From Gammaproteobacteria bacterium (GTDB lineage: Bacteria; Pseudomonadota; Gammaproteobacteria; Pseudomonadales; Oleiphilaceae), in assembly GCA_002747055.1 (NCBI GenBank), contig PDSQ01000009.1:1-35789 (forward strand): 35,789 bases of DNA, given 5' to 3'. Under the pieces are notes generated by a model that saw only the letters and a list, made by a program, of their open reading frames with translations, was not told where the DNA came from and made no database searches. The first letter of the stretch is position 1. Each line of letters begins with the position of its first letter. A program made the position numbers and the translations under genes. Below, in pieces: positions 17,875-28,107 of this stretch.

Positions 17875-18681
17875 TCATAGCGAGTCCATCGCCTGACGAA
17901 TCGGGTCAAGGAAAGCGTGGAGTTGGGCGGGGATTTGCTCGGGCTGGCCGGCATTGGCGGCAATAATGTTGACCAGGCTGCTGCCGATAATAATGCCATC
18001 GCTGACTTTGGCCACCGCACAGGCAGTTTCGACATTCCTGATGCCAAAACCAACGCCGACAGGTAACGAGGTTTTTTGCTTGATCCAGGCCACTTTCTCG
18101 GCCACTTCCTTGGCATCCAGACTGGTCGACCCGGTCACTCCTTTGACAGAAACGTAATAGACGTATCCCGAACTTTGTTGACAAATAGCGACGACTCGGT
18201 CTTCTGTGGTTGTCGGCGCAATCAAGAAAATGCAGTCCAACTGTTTGCGGCGCAACAAAGCGACCGTATCGGTCGCTTCTTCTGGTGGCATATCGACGAT
18301 TAACACCCCATCGACGCCGGCTTTTTGGGCTTTGTCGGCGAAAACCTCGTAGCCCATGACTTCAACAGGATTGATGTAACCCATTAAAACAATCGGCGTA
18401 TCCTGATTGGTCTGGCGAAACTGTGTCACTATCGCCAACACGTCGGTCAAGGAAGTGCCATGGGTCAATGCCCGTTCACAGGCCATTTGTATAACAGGTC
18501 CATCTGCCATGGGGTCTGAAAAAGGCACGCCCAACTCAATAATATCTGCGCCAGATGCAACCAGTGCCTGCATAATCGAAAGGGTGTGATCCGGATGAGG
18601 ATCGCCGGCGGTGACATAGGGTATCAGGGCTTTTTTTCCTGCCGATGCCAGTTTCGTTAGCGTCTGATTGATCAAACTCAT
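17875..18681 (-). CDS. trpA: Tryptophan synthase alpha subunit
   Basis: TrpA cleaves indole-3-glycerol phosphate to indole and glyceraldehyde 3-phosphate, and indole is channelled to TrpB. The 268-residue TIM barrel has the two catalytic acids in place, E49 (IIELGVPFSD) and D60 (PMADGPVIQ). It also has ALIPYVTAGDP near the N-terminus, YVSVKGVTGS and VGVGFGIRN. A GAGGGTG ribosome site lies just upstream of the ATG at 18681. That ATG overlaps the stop codon of a 24-codon micro-ORF which in turn overlaps the trpB stop. Confidence 0.97.
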   Translation of the reverse strand: MSLINQTLTKLASAGKKALIPYVTAGDPHPDHTLSIMQALVASGADIIELGVPFSDPMADGPVIQMACERALTHGTSLTDVLAIVTQFRQTNQDTPIVLMGYINPVEVMGYEVFADKAQKAGVDGVLIVDMPPEEATDTVALLRRKQLDCIFLIAPTTTEDRVVAICQQSSGYVYYVSVKGVTGSTSLDAKEVAEKVAWIKQKTSLPVGVGFGIRNVETACAVAKVSDGIIIGSSLVNIIAANAGQPEQIPAQLHAFLDPIRQAMDSL

Positions 18682-18752
18682 TGTATCACCCTCACATTCG
18701 CCTTGGTTGCACTCGTTTTTACGTTCACCTGTCTCACATTCTCCCTGGTCAT
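18678..18752 (-). CDS. 24-codon micro-ORF bridging trpB and trpA
   Basis: ATG at 18752-18750 overlaps the trpB stop (ATGA). The frame runs 24 sense codons, starting MTRENVRQ and ending ANVRVIQ. Its TGA at 18680-18678 overlaps the trpA start (ATGA). AAGG lies just before the first ATG. The nucleotide word GAATGTGAG occurs twice in it, 42 bases apart, giving the related peptides ENVR and ANVR. In most genomes trpB and trpA overlap or lie a few bases apart. This segment may be a translational-coupling bridge produced by a small in-frame insertion or duplication. The peptide is basic and resembles nothing I know. Confidence 0.45.
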   Translation of the reverse strand: MTRENVRQVNVKTSATKANVRVIQ

Positions 18753-19969
18753 ACCTTAATTCCGTCTATTTGCGCGATAGTATGAATATCCTTGTCGCCA
18801 CGCCCGGATAAATTTACCAGAATCACTTTGTCGGAAGACATTTGTCTGGCCAATTTCATCGCGTACGCAATGGCATGGCTTGATTCCAAAGCGGGCATAA
18901 TGCCTTCGACGCGAGTCAATTCCCGAAAAGCATCCAGTGCTTCCTCGTCTGTGACGGCGACATAATCGGCTCGTTTCATATCTTTTAACCAGCTATGCTC
19001 CGGCCCCACTCCGGGATAGTCCAGCCCGGCTGATACAGAATGGGTACTTTGGATCTGACCATTGGCGTCTTCCATCAGATAGGTACGATTGCCGTGCAAC
19101 ACACCCGGTTTACCGACACATAGCGGAGCCGCGTGACGACCGGTATCGACTCCATGACCACCCGCTTCGACACCGTACATTTCGACTGACTGATCGCTGA
19201 TAAAGGGATAAAACAAACCAATCGCGTTGGAGCCACCACCGACACAGGCGACCAAGGCATCGGGTAAGCGACCTTCCTTTGCGATAATTTGTCGTCGCGC
19301 CTCCCGACCAATGACGGATTGGAAATCCCGAACCAGTTTGGGATAAGGATGGGGCCCGGCTACAGTGCCGATAATATAAAAGGTATCATCAACCCGGGTC
19401 ACCCAATCTCTCAGCGCTTCGTTCATCGCGTCCTTGAGAGTTTTGGTGCCACTGTCGACAGACGCCACGTCGGCACCTAACAGCTTCATACGATAGACAT
19501 TCAGAGCCTGACGCTTGACATCTTCGCTACCCATAAATACCTTGCACTGCAAACCCAGCCGCGCGGCAACTGTCGCCGTCGCCACACCGTGTTGACCGGC
19601 TCCTGTTTCTGCTATGACTCTGGGTTTGCCGATGTGCTTGGCTAACAGCGCCTGGCCTATGGTGTTGTTGACTTTATGGGCTCCGGTATGGTTCAAGTCT
19701 TCCCTTTTCAGGTACATTTTAGCGCCACCGACTTTTTCGCTGAGATGGGCAGCGAAATACAGGGGTGAAGGACGCCCCACGTAATCGGCCAAATCCTGAT
19801 CAAATTCGTTCAAAAACTCGGGATCATCGGCCAGCAACGCATATTGCTCTTCGAGTTGCAACAGCGCAGGCATCAGTGTCTCGGATACAAATCGACCGCC
19901 ATAAACGCCGAAATGGCCTTTTGAATCAGGTAATTGCCCCAGATTTTCCTTAGTAAACGGGTTTTGCAC
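18749..19969 (-). CDS. trpB: Tryptophan synthase beta subunit
   Basis: TrpB condenses indole with serine using pyridoxal phosphate, in an alpha2-beta2 complex with TrpA. This 406-residue TrpB1-type protein has the PLP lysine K99 in [25 protein letters not shown] is at the N-terminus, the [11 protein letters not shown] loop binds the carboxylate of the substrate, and [10 protein letters not shown] binds the cofactor phosphate. Its start overlaps the end of trpF by 20 bases, which suggests coupled translation. Its stop overlaps the micro-ORF that leads into trpA. Confidence 0.97.
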   Translation of the reverse strand: MQNPFTKENLGQLPDSKGHFGVYGGRFVSETLMPALLQLEEQYALLADDPEFLNEFDQDLADYVGRPSPLYFAAHLSEKVGGAKMYLKREDLNHTGAHKVNNTIGQALLAKHIGKPRVIAETGAGQHGVATATVAARLGLQCKVFMGSEDVKRQALNVYRMKLLGADVASVDSGTKTLKDAMNEALRDWVTRVDDTFYIIGTVAGPHPYPKLVRDFQSVIGREARRQIIAKEGRLPDALVACVGGGSNAIGLFYPFISDQSVEMYGVEAGGHGVDTGRHAAPLCVGKPGVLHGNRTYLMEDANGQIQSTHSVSAGLDYPGVGPEHSWLKDMKRADYVAVTDEEALDAFRELTRVEGIMPALESSHAIAYAMKLARQMSSDKVILVNLSGRGDKDIHTIAQIDGIKV

Positions 19970-20585
19970 TCAGCACCTCTTTAACGAATGCGATCATCGC
20001 ATCCTGATCTTTAATTCCTTTTTCTTTTTCAACACCGCCACTTACATCGACCGCATAGGGTCGGCAGCTCTGAATGGCGTTGGCTACATTCGATACGCTA
20101 AGCCCACCTGCGAGGATCAGCTTTCTATCACAGTTTTTGGGTAACATCCCCCAATCGAAGACTTTACCTGTGCCACCCGGTATGCCGGTAACATAGGTAT
20201 CCGCGAGAATACCTTGCGCTGCGGCATAGTCGATCATGGCATTGGCTATGCTCGCTTTATCTTTGACTCGAATTGCCTTGATATAGGGCTTCCTGAATTG
20301 CCGACAAAAAACCGGGCTCTCATCACCGTGAAACTGAAACAGATCCAGACCGGCCACACTATCAATATGTTCGATATCTACTTTACTGTGATTGACGAAC
20401 AAACCGACCACTGTAACAAAAGCCGGTAATTGATCTCTAATTTCACGAACGGATTCAGCAGCGATATAGCGAGGGCTTTGTTTGTAAAATACAAAGCCGA
20501 GCGCATCTGCTCCGGCATATACTGCGGATAAAGCGTCATCCAATCGGGTAATACCACAGATTTTAATTCTGGTTCGATTTATCAT
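19950..20585 (-). CDS. trpF: Phosphoribosylanthranilate isomerase
   Basis: TrpF converts phosphoribosylanthranilate to its ribulose isomer, the third step from chorismate to tryptophan. The 211-residue TIM barrel begins [18 protein letters not shown], where the cysteine of KICGIT is the general base. [15 protein letters not shown] near the end carries the general acid aspartate and a phosphate-binding loop. The frame could start 11 residues earlier (20618), but that extension is not family-like. Neither start has a clear ribosome site. It follows truA by 55 bases and overlaps trpB by 20 bases. Confidence 0.95.
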   Translation of the reverse strand: MINRTRIKICGITRLDDALSAVYAGADALGFVFYKQSPRYIAAESVREIRDQLPAFVTVVGLFVNHSKVDIEHIDSVAGLDLFQFHGDESPVFCRQFRKPYIKAIRVKDKASIANAMIDYAAAQGILADTYVTGIPGGTGKVFDWGMLPKNCDRKLILAGGLSVSNVANAIQSCRPYAVDVSGGVEKEKGIKDQDAMIAFVKEVLSAKPVY

Positions 20586-20640
20586 GGGTCGCGACAGTAA
20601 AACAATCAATAAACGCATGGCTGCGCAAAACCAACCGATA

Positions 20641-21468
20641 TTACATAAAGAAGGGGGTAATAGGCAATTGGGGAATGCGGTATTTTTCCGGATAGTCTAC
20701 ACCAACCAGATACAGACCAAAGGGTTTGGCAGTGACACCGCCTTGTCTTCTGTCCCTGGCAGCCAGCACTTCCTGCACCCAGGTAGCGGGTTGTTCACCG
20801 GCACCGACAGACATCAGTACGCCAGCAATATTTCTTACCATATGGTGCAAAAAGGCATTGGCTTTGATCTCGATTTCAACCAAAAGCCCGCGCCGCTCAA
20901 CCTTGATGAACTCGACATTTCTAAAAGGTGTATTGGACTGACAATCCGCCGCTCGAAAGGATGAAAAATCATTTTCACCAACCAGGCACTGAGCGGCCTC
21001 GTGCATCAGCTCTGTATTCAACGGCTTGTAGCACCAGGTTATCCGCTTGTCATGGACAGCAGGTTTAATCGGGCCATTGTAGATAAAGTATCGGTAGGTT
21101 CGGGAAGTGGCGGAGAATCGGGCACTGAACTCAGAATCGATATTGTCGAACCAGTGGACTGCAATATCATCGGGTAAATTGGTATTCACCCCAAACACCC
21201 ATGAGTGCAGATTTCTAACCACTGAAGTATCAAAGTGGATTACCTGATGACAGGCATGGACACTGCCGTCGGTTCTGCCGGCACACACGATATCGAGCTT
21301 TTCGTTCGCCACTACCGAAAGTGCAGACTCCAGTTGCAACTGTACCGTGGGTAAACCGGATTTTTGCGCCTGCCAACCATGATAGTCAGTACCATCATAT
21401 TCACAAATACAAACGACACGACCAGCGCCGATAAGGTCGCTGGTCGTATAAGATATTGGATAACTCAT
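20641..21468 (-). CDS. truA: tRNA pseudouridine(38-40) synthase
   Basis: TruA makes pseudouridine at positions 38-40 of the tRNA anticodon arm. The 275-residue protein has CICEYDGTDYHGWQ at the N-terminus and the catalytic aspartate in CAGRTDGSVHACHQVIHFDT. The family almost always reads GRTDAGVHA, so the AG to GS change next to the catalytic residue is unusual, though the aspartate is kept. RTYRYFIYN and FLHHMVRNIAGVLM are further family motifs. The neighbour order fimV-truA-trpF is as in Pseudomonas. Confidence 0.94.
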   Translation of the reverse strand: MSYPISYTTSDLIGAGRVVCICEYDGTDYHGWQAQKSGLPTVQLQLESALSVVANEKLDIVCAGRTDGSVHACHQVIHFDTSVVRNLHSWVFGVNTNLPDDIAVHWFDNIDSEFSARFSATSRTYRYFIYNGPIKPAVHDKRITWCYKPLNTELMHEAAQCLVGENDFSSFRAADCQSNTPFRNVEFIKVERRGLLVEIEIKANAFLHHMVRNIAGVLMSVGAGEQPATWVQEVLAARDRRQGGVTAKPFGLYLVGVDYPEKYRIPQLPITPFFM

Positions 21469-21525
21469 GGCCCAAAACCATCGTTAACAGACAATTGGGC
21501 GCGAATTCTAGAGATAAGCCGGTGC

Positions 21526-24500
21526 TTAGTCCAGCCCTTTCATCAACTTTCGGGCTTCAAATTTCTGGTCGTCATTACCCTCGATTGCCACTTCTTCGAG
21601 AATATCTTTGGCGCCATCCTGATCACCCATATCAATATAGGCTCTCGCCAAATCAAGTTTGGTAGCGGCCTCATCCGTGCCGGAGAGGTAATCGAAGTCG
21701 GTTGTTGCCTCGTCCGCCAGAGCGACCTGATCTTCATCCTCCAGTCCATCGAGATCCCTGACAGCTTCCAAATCTGCTTCCAACCTGGTTTCTTCACTGT
21801 CATCGACACCGTCTAAACCAAAATCATCAGCTAACACTTCAGCGACTTCGATATCTTCGAACCCGTCATCGTCGCTCAGTTCATCCAGGTCGGGCACTTC
21901 GCCTAAAACAAGCTCGTCTTCAGCTGCTGGCGTTTCGTTACCGCTGCCATCCAATCCTTCTTCATGGTCTATCGTTTCGTTGACGATATCCATTTCAGCG
22001 TCGAGTTCAGCATCCAGGTCTTCCAGCGACAAGTCGCTATCGATATCCAGATCATCTATATCGTCAAGATCGGAAACCGACGGGCTATTTCCCTGGGTTC
22101 CGTCGGCAAGTACTGACGAAACGTCCTCGAGCTCATGTTTTACCGATTCAAGATCAACTGAAACATCCTGATCCTGAACAAAGTTAGCGTCCAGGCTTTC
22201 GAGCTCGTCTTCCGAAGGTGTATCATCCAGGCCAGAAAGAGAAATAAGGTCTTCATCCAGCAGTGCCTCATCATCATTCTCCGCTGGTACGTCGTGTGAC
22301 ATTTCCTCTTTCGATATGTCACTCTCGAGATCGTCCATGGGAATAGCTGTATCCAGCGTATCAAACTCTTTTTCTGCATCCAGGCTAAGCTCTGTATCCA
22401 GATCCAGTTCTGCGCCCAGACCGTCAAGCTCGTTTTCCGCTGACGCCAGATCGGATTCATTCAGCTCAAAATCCAACTCATCATCTTCCGCTAAAACGCG
22501 GTCGACAGAGGTAGCCGTATCAGTGTCAGTATCAGTGTCAAAGTCAGACGCGAAGTCGGCACCGGAAGACAGCAATTCGTTTTCCAGATCATCGATCGAA
22601 ATATCGGGTTCACTATCTTCATGCCGCAACTCCATACCCGCGCTCAACTCGTTGGCTTTCGCTATCGCTACGTCATCGTCCAGAGCTTCTATTTCTTTAT
22701 ACTGCCTAAAGAATGCTTCGTTCTCACCCGATTCTTTATACACTTCGAGCAGCTTGAGTCGAATATCAGAACGCCCCGGCTCATCTGAAACCGCTGATTC
22801 GAGAACGACCGCAGCCTGATCGAGGCGACCATAAGCGATATAAACATCTGCTTCGGAAACCGGATCCCCGACCTCACTGTTTTGTTTGTTTGCCGATTCC
22901 TGTTTCGCATTGGCGTTTGCCAAACCTAAATCTATCTGTTCATCGATGTCGGTATCGACGTCAGCGGCCAGGTTTTCATGAAGTTCTTTTTCTTTTCTGG
23001 CATTGCGTTTCGACAGACCGATCAAACCCAAAATCAAAGCCAATGCACCGGCTACACCTCCACCCAGATAAAATGGGCTATCCATCAGGGTATCGATCAA
23101 TCCAGTTTGTTCAGGCACAGGCTCGGATTTCGGTGTAACCTGCTTGGGAATGGGTTTGGTTTCATTGGCAAGAGTCTCAGTATCGGCAGAAGAGGCGGAC
23201 TGCTCGGCTTCACCGGCCAACATGGTTTCAGTAACCGGTGTCATAGACTCGGAACCTGGTTTGTTCACAGTGTCTTCTGTTACCATACCCGTTGTGTCAG
23301 CGTCTGCGGTATCGACTGTTTCCGGCATCGCATCATCGACTTCACCTACCGGCGGCCCGACATCGGTTGACTCCCGGCCCGACTCGACCAGGTCGTCTGC
23401 GGTCGGCTGATCGATTGTGTCCGCTACTTGCCCAAACTGGTTTTGGATATTGGCCAGCTCATTATCCTTGAGCGTGAGCAATTGTTGTAGTGTCTGCAGT
23501 TGATCTTCCAGATCCTTGACTCGACTACTCAGTTCTTCATTCTCGACTTTAGCTTTATCGAGTTTTTCCAATGTTACGGTAAGCTGTTCCTTGATGGCCT
23601 GACCACCGCCAACTCGAGATGTACCGGCATGTGCTCCCGATTGCGCTGTTTCCACCTGCTCAGCCTGGGCGACCACAATTTTGAGTTCGGAACCATCGGA
23701 CTCAGGGACAGCGGGAGTGCTATCTGCAACGGGTCTAAGGGTGCTGTCAACTTGTCTCGAGGCCAAACTGCTCCCTTCTTTCAAGGCACGGTTCTGCAGC
23801 ATTACTTCCTGAATTGCCTGACTACGGGTACGTACTGAAATTTCTTCGGCATCGGGCAAGCGCAATATCTGCCCTGACTTGAGAATATTGATATTGCCAT
23901 TGACAAATGCATTGGGGTTGAGATCCTGAATAGCGAGCATCGTTTGCTGGGGTGAATAGCTGCGATCAGGTCTGACTTTCAACGCAATCGCCCAGAGTGT
24001 TTCTGATTTGCGGGTCGGCCCGTAGGAGTTGGCCGCCACCTTAGTGACACGAGTGCTTTTTGCGCGAATGGGTCGAGTTACGCGGGATGGTGGGGTTGAG
24101 GTGGCGATACTGGTCTGTTCTTGAAGTAATGCATCGCTTTCATCCATCACTTCAATATCAGGCAACGCACTCGCCGTAGGTGAAATACCTCCCCCCGATA
24201 GTGCCGCTGTACTCTGCGAAAACAAGGGCGGATCGATCAGCAAAGCATATTCGCGCAGCAATCGGCCGCTCGGCCAAATCACTTCGACCAAAAAATTCAG
24301 ATAGGGTTCTCGAACGGGTTTGCGGGTAGACAATTTGACAACGGTGTTACCCTGCTTGTTTCTGGTTACTTCAAAGCGAATATCCGACAAAAAATAAAGC
24401 CTGTCTACGTTTGCTTTGGCAAATTCCTCTCTCGATGCCAGAGCCGGCAATATCTCACTTTTCTCGAGGTCTCGAATGTTTACCAGCTCTATTTCTGCGT

Positions 24501-24615
24501 TGAGCGGTTGGTTCAGAGACGAATGCACCGTTGCCTCTCCTAACCCTAACGCATTAGCAGTACCAGTACCCATTGCGCTGACTAGCGAAAGAGCGATTGC
24601 AAGCTTGCGCATCAT
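21526..24615 (-). CDS. fimV: FimV/HubP-type polar and pilus assembly protein
   Basis: FimV is an inner-membrane peptidoglycan-binding protein needed for type IV pilus assembly, twitching and polar organisation. The 1029-residue product has a signal peptide (about 1-22), the conserved FimV N-terminal domain (about 23-130, LGLGEATVHSSLNQPLNAEI), a LysM-like domain (about 202-255), a coiled coil (about 343-400) and one membrane segment (about 515-535, FYLGGGVAGALALILGLIGL). Then come a TPR-like part (about 585-640), a very acidic low-complexity stretch (about 660-980, rich in DxDxL and LDDLE types), and the C-terminal FimV TPR-like motif (981-1029, KLDLARAYIDMGDQDGAKDI). AAAGGAAAC precedes the first of two adjacent ATGs. 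It sits between asd and truA as in Pseudomonas. Confidence 0.95.
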   Translation of the reverse strand: MMRKLAIALSLVSAMGTGTANALGLGEATVHSSLNQPLNAEIELVNIRDLEKSEILPALASREEFAKANVDRLYFLSDIRFEVTRNKQGNTVVKLSTRKPVREPYLNFLVEVIWPSGRLLREYALLIDPPLFSQSTAALSGGGISPTASALPDIEVMDESDALLQEQTSIATSTPPSRVTRPIRAKSTRVTKVAANSYGPTRKSETLWAIALKVRPDRSYSPQQTMLAIQDLNPNAFVNGNINILKSGQILRLPDAEEISVRTRSQAIQEVMLQNRALKEGSSLASRQVDSTLRPVADSTPAVPESDGSELKIVVAQAEQVETAQSGAHAGTSRVGGGQAIKEQLTVTLEKLDKAKVENEELSSRVKDLEDQLQTLQQLLTLKDNELANIQNQFGQVADTIDQPTADDLVESGRESTDVGPPVGEVDDAMPETVDTADADTTGMVTEDTVNKPGSESMTPVTETMLAGEAEQSASSADTETLANETKPIPKQVTPKSEPVPEQTGLIDTLMDSPFYLGGGVAGALALILGLIGLSKRNARKEKELHENLAADVDTDIDEQIDLGLANANAKQESANKQNSEVGDPVSEADVYIAYGRLDQAAVVLESAVSDEPGRSDIRLKLLEVYKESGENEAFFRQYKEIEALDDDVAIAKANELSAGMELRHEDSEPDISIDDLENELLSSGADFASDFDTDTDTDTATSVDRVLAEDDELDFELNESDLASAENELDGLGAELDLDTELSLDAEKEFDTLDTAIPMDDLESDISKEEMSHDVPAENDDEALLDEDLISLSGLDDTPSEDELESLDANFVQDQDVSVDLESVKHELEDVSSVLADGTQGNSPSVSDLDDIDDLDIDSDLSLEDLDAELDAEMDIVNETIDHEEGLDGSGNETPAAEDELVLGEVPDLDELSDDDGFEDIEVAEVLADDFGLDGVDDSEETRLEADLEAVRDLDGLEDEDQVALADEATTDFDYLSGTDEAATKLDLARAYIDMGDQDGAKDILEEVAIEGNDDQKFEARKLMKGLD

Positions 24616-25112
24616 AATTTGTTTCCTTTATAAATGGTTAAGTAGCCCAGCAAGCAGTTACTGTTTTTTGTACCCGGCTTTTGGAATATAGTGGTTACAT
24701 TTGTCTTGAACCAGCTCGATCCAAAACGCGATTTGTTTTGGCTAACCTGAAGTTAGTTACGGGCGTTCAAGAACCATATTCAAATAAGTAACTAAGTACC
24801 AAGTATTGTTTATAAATCTCTATTTATCAATAAATCTGTTTTCTGAGAAATGGTTAGCCATCTTTCCGACAAATCGACCAGTTGGTTCAGTGGAACAGAC
24901 CAACCAAGATCGAAAACCATTCAGACAAGTACAGACTCAGTTTATTGCTTATCTTATAGAGAAAGAATAGAAGATAAATTTTTTTTTACCTAAGAATTAA
25001 CGGCGCGTAATTAACAATTCAAAAAAAGAGTGAACGGAATAACACAATACGAGACAAGCACTCCCCTCATTGCGAGGGGAAACCTTTTGATTTGAAGAGA
25101 AAGTCGCCCTGA
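24616..25112. other. Intergenic region between asd and fimV
   Basis: About 500 bases, AT-rich, without a convincing gene. It holds an inverted pair TGGCTAACC (24739-24747) and GGTTAGCCA (24852-24860), a small GTTGGT/ACCAAC dyad near 24890-24905, and a hairpin at 25062-25080. A 47-codon forward frame from 24850 has no good ribosome site and no recognisable content. It presumably contains the fimV promoter, which I could not place with confidence. Confidence 0.5.
25062..25080 (-). terminator. Possible terminator hairpin after asd
   Basis: TCCCCTC (25062-25068) and GAGGGGA (25074-25080) form a seven-pair GC-rich stem with a five-base loop, about 35 bases beyond the asd stop. A T-run does not follow directly on the reverse strand (TTTTTTT appears about 35 bases later), so termination would be weak. 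Confidence 0.4.
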
Positions 25113-26222
25113 TCAGGCATTAAAAAGGATACGAAGCATGCGCCTTAGTGGCTCTGCTGCGCCCCACAGCAACTGATCCCCCACAGTGAAGGCTGAAACG
25201 TATTCAGGCCCCATGGACAGTTTTCTGATACGACCAACCGGCACAGACAAGGAACCGTTCACCACAGCAGGTGAAAGCGCCTCGACGGTTTGTTGCCGGT
25301 CATTTGGTATCACCGATACCCAGTCATTTGACTCTGCGATAATCTTTTCGATTTGCTCTACCGACACATTACGACGAAGTTTTATCGTCAATGCCTGACT
25401 GTGACAACGCATGGCTCCGACTCTTACACAGATTCCATCAATAGGCACGGGCTGATCGGTCAAACCCAGTATCTTGTTGGTTTCGACTTCCGCTTTCCAT
25501 TCCTCCCGACTTTGACCATTGGCCATTGGCGTATCGATCCACGGAATCAGACTGCCTGCGAGCGGAACACCAAACGCATCCGTTGGAAATGCATCGCTAC
25601 GCATTTTCTCTGCCACGATACGGTCCACTTCCAGGATTGCGCTGGCCGGATCCAATTTATCGGCGACCGAGCCGTAAATCGCACCCATCTGCGCTATCAA
25701 CTCTTTCATATTGCGTGAACCGGCGCCGGACGCCGCCTGATAGGTCATCGGAGCGACCCACTCAATCAGGTTTTCACGAAACAAACCACCCATGGCCATT
25801 AACATCAAACTCACGGTGCAATTGCCACCGACGAAATTTTTCACGCCCCTTTCAAGTGCTTTGTCGATAACAGATCGATTGACCGGATCAAGAATAATTA
25901 CCGACTCTTTATCCATTCTCAGTACAGACGCCGCATCAACCCAGTAACCATTCCAACCTATTTTACGAAGGGCAGGAAAAATCTGTTTGGTATAATCGCC
26001 TCCCTGGCAGGAGACAATAATATCCATCTCCGCCAAAGCGGCCGTATCAGTAGCATCTTTCAATACCGATGTTTTACCGCCAAACTCGGGGGTATTTTGC
26101 CCTGCCTGGGACGTTGAGAAAAAATAGGCATCGATCAATGCAAAATCATGCTCTTGTTTCATTCGATCCATCAATACGGAACCGACCATGCCCCGCCAAC
26201 CCACTAAACCAACTTTTTTCAT
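25113..26222 (-). CDS. asd: Aspartate-semialdehyde dehydrogenase
   Basis: Asd reduces aspartyl phosphate to aspartate semialdehyde for lysine, methionine and threonine synthesis and for diaminopimelate in the cell wall. The chosen start at 26222 gives [20 protein letters not shown] (369 residues), with the NADP-binding WRGMVGS loop. C135 in GGNCTVSLM is the catalytic cysteine. [11 protein letters not shown] and [14 protein letters not shown] (with the active-site histidine) follow. The ATG at 26234 would add MVRG. AGGGGA stands immediately before the 26222 ATG, unusually close for a ribosome site, so the start is not settled. It follows leuB by about 115 bases. Confidence 0.95.
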   Translation of the reverse strand: MKKVGLVGWRGMVGSVLMDRMKQEHDFALIDAYFFSTSQAGQNTPEFGGKTSVLKDATDTAALAEMDIIVSCQGGDYTKQIFPALRKIGWNGYWVDAASVLRMDKESVIILDPVNRSVIDKALERGVKNFVGGNCTVSLMLMAMGGLFRENLIEWVAPMTYQAASGAGSRNMKELIAQMGAIYGSVADKLDPASAILEVDRIVAEKMRSDAFPTDAFGVPLAGSLIPWIDTPMANGQSREEWKAEVETNKILGLTDQPVPIDGICVRVGAMRCHSQALTIKLRRNVSVEQIEKIIAESNDWVSVIPNDRQQTVEALSPAVVNGSLSVPVGRIRKLSMGPEYVSAFTVGDQLLWGAAEPLRRMLRILFNA

Positions 26223-26337
26223 TCCCCTAACCATTTCAACGTTAAAAAACAGCTATGATAGCCAAATACCTGCCGGGATGAAACAAACTTCCAGCGTTCA
26301 CCAGGATCAGGCTTGCAGATACCTCGGTTCAACATGC

Positions 26338-27423
26338 TCAGACCAACTTGGCCAGGCAAGCCAACACGGCATCGCCCATTTCTTCGGTACCCGTTCTTGT
26401 ACTGCCCTGAGAGTCGATATCCGGCGTACGCAGACCCAGATCCAATACATCATTGACCGCTTTTTCGATCAAATCCGCGACAGCCGCTTTATTCAAGCTA
26501 TAACGCAGCATCATCGCTGCAGATAGAATCGTCGCCAACGGGTTGGCGACACCTTGTCCGGCGATATCAGGCGCACTGCCATGGCAGGGTTCGTACATCC
26601 CTTTATTGTTCGCGTCCAATGATGCCGAAGGCAGCATGCCAATGGAGCCGGTCAGCATGGCGGCGGCATCCGACAAAATGTCACCAAACATATTGCCGGT
26701 CACCATGACATCAAACTGTTTGGGCGCTCGAACCAACTGCATGGCGGCATTATCGACATACATATGGCTTAACTCAACATCAGAATAATCCTTGGCCATC
26801 TCATCCATAATTTCGCGCCACAGCACAGTCACTTCCAACACATTCGCCTTATCCACCGAGCACAATTTACCATGACGCTTGCGCGCCGCTTCAAAAGCAA
26901 CTTTACCGATCCGACGTATTTCAGATTCATTGTAAACATAAGTGTTGTATCCCTGACGCTCCCCGTTGTCCAGGGTTCGCACACCCCGAGGCTGACCAAA
27001 GTAAATCCCCCCGGTCAGTTCACGCACAATTAGAATATCCAGCCCGGAAACAATTTCAGGTTTTAATGTCGACGCATCAGCCAACTGAGGATACAAAATC
27101 GCCGGCCGCAAGTTACCAAACAACTCCAGGCCAGACCGCAGACCCAGCAATCCCTTTTCGGGACGAATGGCCATATCCAGGGCATCCCATTCGGGGCCGC
27201 CGACCGCGCCCAATAAAATTGCGTTAGCCGCTTTTGCCTGTTCCATCGTCTCATTCGGCAGGGGAACGCCCTGGGCATCGATAGCCGCCCCCCCTACCAG
27301 GCCATGTTCCAGTTCAAGATCAAGCTTGAGTTTTTCGTTTAAAAACACCAATACTTTTTCCGCTTGAGAAACAATTTCGGGGCCTATGCCATCGCCTGGC
27401 AATAACAGTACTTTTTGAGTCAT
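26338..27423 (-). CDS. leuB: 3-isopropylmalate dehydrogenase
   Basis: LeuB oxidises and decarboxylates 3-isopropylmalate with NAD, the third step of leucine synthesis. The start ATG at 27423, with GGGAG nine bases upstream, gives [18 protein letters not shown] (361 residues). A TTG five codons earlier is unlikely because it lies in that ribosome site. [41 protein letters not shown] and [20 protein letters not shown] are the substrate, metal and NAD-binding motifs. It lies 19 bases behind leuD. Confidence 0.97.
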   Translation of the reverse strand: MTQKVLLLPGDGIGPEIVSQAEKVLVFLNEKLKLDLELEHGLVGGAAIDAQGVPLPNETMEQAKAANAILLGAVGGPEWDALDMAIRPEKGLLGLRSGLELFGNLRPAILYPQLADASTLKPEIVSGLDILIVRELTGGIYFGQPRGVRTLDNGERQGYNTYVYNESEIRRIGKVAFEAARKRHGKLCSVDKANVLEVTVLWREIMDEMAKDYSDVELSHMYVDNAAMQLVRAPKQFDVMVTGNMFGDILSDAAAMLTGSIGMLPSASLDANNKGMYEPCHGSAPDIAGQGVANPLATILSAAMMLRYSLNKAAVADLIEKAVNDVLDLGLRTPDIDSQGSTRTGTEEMGDAVLACLAKLV

Positions 27424-27442
27424 TTTTTTGTCTCCCAATCGG

Positions 27443-28087
27443 TTATACAGGAGCGAACAGCCAGGGTGACTGTCGCCGTTTTTTATTCTCGTAGTCTTTG
27501 ATAGCCGCAGACTCTTGCAAGGTCAGACCAATGTCATCCAGACCGTTCAGCAAACAGTGTTTTCGGAAATCATCCACTTCAAAATGATAAACTGCACCCG
27601 TTGGCGATACCACCTTTTGTTCAGCCAAATCGATTTCCAGGGTATATCCTTCGTTTGCCTCGCATTCGTTAAACAGCTCGTCGATCTGCTGTTCTGTCAG
27701 CACAATCGGCAACAGACCATTTTTAAAACAGTTGTTGTAAAAGATATCCGCAAAGCTGGAAGCGATGACCGCTCTAATACCGTAATCATCCAACGCCCAG
27801 GGCGCATGTTCACGGCTGGAACCGCAGCCAAAGTTTTGCCTGGCAAGGAGAACACTCGCTCCCTGATAACGCGGCAAATTCAAAACGAAATTCTGATTGA
27901 TTGGCCGGTTGGTGCAATCCTGCCCAGGCAAACCTTCGTCCAGATAGCGCATTTCATCAAACAGATTAGGACCAAAACCGGTGCGTTTGATAGACTTCAA
28001 GAATTGCTTGGGGATAATCATGTCGGTATCGACATTGGCACGATCCAATGGCACGACGATTCCCTTGTGTTGCGTAAATGCTCTCAT
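27443..28087 (-). CDS. leuD: Isopropylmalate isomerase small subunit
   Basis: LeuD is the swivelling small subunit that, with LeuC, isomerises 2- to 3-isopropylmalate. The 214-residue protein begins [20 protein letters not shown] and has [13 protein letters not shown] and the key [15 protein letters not shown] motif. [19 protein letters not shown] follows. The length is normal. It lies 20 bases behind leuC. Confidence 0.97.
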   Translation of the reverse strand: MRAFTQHKGIVVPLDRANVDTDMIIPKQFLKSIKRTGFGPNLFDEMRYLDEGLPGQDCTNRPINQNFVLNLPRYQGASVLLARQNFGCGSSREHAPWALDDYGIRAVIASSFADIFYNNCFKNGLLPIVLTEQQIDELFNECEANEGYTLEIDLAEQKVVSPTGAVYHFEVDDFRKHCLLNGLDDIGLTLQESAAIKDYENKKRRQSPWLFAPV

Positions 28088-28107
28088 ATTTTATTCCTCA
28101 GCCGCCG

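Noticed and set aside
17865..18116. 84-residue N-terminal extension of folC overlapping trpA
   Set aside because: The extension is read in another frame through trpA, is rich in W/K/S without family likeness, and FolC proteins start near MSLKHLSSK or MPSKTV.
21472..21505. GCCCAA/TTGGGC pair between fimV and truA as a terminator
   Set aside because: Only six pairs with a loop of about 19 bases and no T-run; unlikely to fold or terminate.
22316..22819. Long serine-rich forward reading frame inside fimV
   Set aside because: It is the antisense shadow of the acidic Asp/Glu-rich part of FimV (GAC/GAT codons read as serine-rich on the other strand) and has no ribosome site or family resemblance.
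24850..24993. 47-codon forward ORF in the asd-fimV gap
   Set aside because: No good ribosome site, no recognisable motif, ends in an FFF run coming from a T-tract; most likely chance.
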